From Lentimicrobium saccharophilum (GTDB taxonomy: Bacteria; Bacteroidota; Bacteroidia; Bacteroidales; Lentimicrobiaceae), in contig NZ_DF968182.1 of the NCBI RefSeq assembly GCF_001192835.1, forward strand, positions 62,001-126,000: DNA of 64,000 bases. The letters are read 5' to 3'. Within the stretch, counting starts at the first letter, position 1. Each line of letters starts with the position of its first letter. Positions 63,290 to 64,000 of this stretch are shown piece by piece. The notes under the pieces were generated by a model. It saw only the letters and a program-made list of their open reading frames with translations. It made no database searches and was not told where the DNA came from. Made by a program: the position numbers and the translations under genes.

Positions 63290-64000
63290 TTATTCAAACC
63301 TGAGCGCATCGATGGGATTCAGGTTTGATGCCTTTCTGGCAGGGTACCAGCCAAAGAATATGCCGATGGCGGTGCATACCAGAAACGACATGATCACGGC
63401 AACAGGCATTACCGAAACAGGCCATCCCATGATATTCCCGATCACCGAGGATGCGGTAATACCCAGCACAATACCGAAAATACCTCCGATTACACTCAGG
63501 AAGGTGCTTTCGATCAGGAACTGCATCAATATGTCGAGGCCCCTGCCGCCGATACTCATTCTCAGCCCGATTTCACGGGTTCTTTCGGTGACGGAAACGT
63601 ACATGATATTCATGATGCCGATACCGCCGACAAGCAACGAAATGGCTGCTATGGCCCCGAGCAGGGTAGTAAGGATGTCGCTGATGGAGGTGAAGGTACT
63701 TACCAGTTCGGCCTGGGTCCTGATCTGAAAGTCATCGTCATCGCCATCCTGCAGTTTATGTGAATTCCGCAGTGCGGCCGTAATTTCGCTGACGGCCTGC
63801 GTGGTAGCTTCCTCACTGATGGCCGAGGTTTGTATGGAATTGATGTGGGTGATGGCCAGGATGCGCTTCTGCACGGTGGTATAGGGTGCGATCAGCAGGT
63901 CGTCCTGATCCATTCCGAAAGTGTTTTCGCCTTTCTCCGATAACAGTCCGATGATGGTAAACGGGATTCCCCGGAAACGTATGGATTGTCCGACCGGGTC
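63290..64000 (-). CDS. MacB-type ABC transporter permease, 5' part beyond window
   Basis: The last 236 codons are present and the frame stays open to base 64000. The part seen is the end of the MacB periplasmic domain (DPVGQSIRFRGIPFTIIG) and the FtsX-like domain with three membrane helices, ending NLNPIDALRFE. The family exports peptides, lipoproteins or drugs. Its ATPase and adaptor would lie outside the window. Confidence 0.9.
   Translation of the reverse strand, partial: DPVGQSIRFRGIPFTIIGLLSEKGENTFGMDQDDLLIAPYTTVQKRILAITHINSIQTSAISEEATTQAVSEITAALRNSHKLQDGDDDDFQIRTQAELVSTFTSISDILTTLLGAIAAISLLVGGIGIMNIMYVSVTERTREIGLRMSIGGRGLDILMQFLIESTFLSVIGGIFGIVLGITASSVIGNIMGWPVSVMPVAVIMSFLVCTAIGIFFGWYPARKASNLNPIDALRFE

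Overview
The window reads as chromosomal DNA of a Bacteroidota bacterium, most likely a free-living Bacteroidales-type lineage. The basis is a DUF4270 lipoprotein next to a one-domain glycogen synthase, a secreted nuclease with a type IX secretion (T9SS) C-terminal domain, the DUF177-rpmF-plsX-fabH cluster, C69 and M28 peptidases, many SpII lipoproteins, and near absence of Shine-Dalgarno sequences. Many genes are preceded by the Bacteroidota sigma-ABfr -7 box (TAnnTTTG). This comes from reading the sequence; no database search was run.

Layout. 1-1.8 kb: end-truncated DUF4270 lipoprotein and glycogen synthase-like protein (minus). 2.2-5.4 kb: a very large multi-cofactor flavoprotein (plus). 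5.5-8.4 kb: DUF177-rpmF-plsX-fabH operon (plus). 8.5-12.2 kb: GNAT, PHP phosphoesterase and U32 protein, with a repeat-rich spacer. 12.3-19.2 kb: hybrid sensor kinase; MntP-like/endonuclease I/QueD cluster (minus); pyruvate kinase; ComF. 19.6-27.2 kb: envelope cluster coaX - barrel protein - TPR - lptC - CBS/CNNM protein - ppiD (minus). 27.3 kb: tRNA-Phe. 27.6-29.4 kb: atpD-atpC (minus). 29.7-32.5 kb: C69 dipeptidase and a coiled-coil membrane protein. 32.9-39.7 kb: TetR-TolC-adaptor-RND efflux operon (plus). 39.8-44.7 kb: methyltransferase, acyltransferase, pheS, two exported cyclophilins, tdk. 44.9-51.8 kb: mostly plus-strand genes (unknown conserved protein, M28 peptidase, rsmI, a small TonB-C-like protein behind a sigma-54-type promoter, Nudix, elbB on minus, SRAP, lipoprotein, YdcF). 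51.9-52.4 kb: REP-like palindrome cluster. 52.5-56.8 kb: metallopeptidase, cysS, CPBP protease (minus). 56.9-59.3 kb: dusB and an NtrC-family regulator (plus). 59.3-61.4 kb: HAD hydrolase and a 1.5-kb gene-free repeat island. 61.4-64 kb: LytTR regulator, LytS-type kinase and a MacB-type permease running off the end.

Most genes are housekeeping or envelope functions. No phage, plasmid, CRISPR or intact transposase was seen. The parts most worth a second look are: (1) a near-consensus -24/-12 promoter with a 21-bp-spaced direct repeat upstream, driving a small unknown TonB-C-like protein, in a window that also encodes a GAFTGA-type sigma-54 activator; (2) the roughly 1077-residue HcnABC-like fusion with four predicted Fe-S clusters and two FAD sites; (3) several repeat families in spacers: an octamer array that overlaps a start codon, a 44-nt perfect inverted duplication 49.7 kb apart, REP-like palindromes and a MITE-like inverted repeat.
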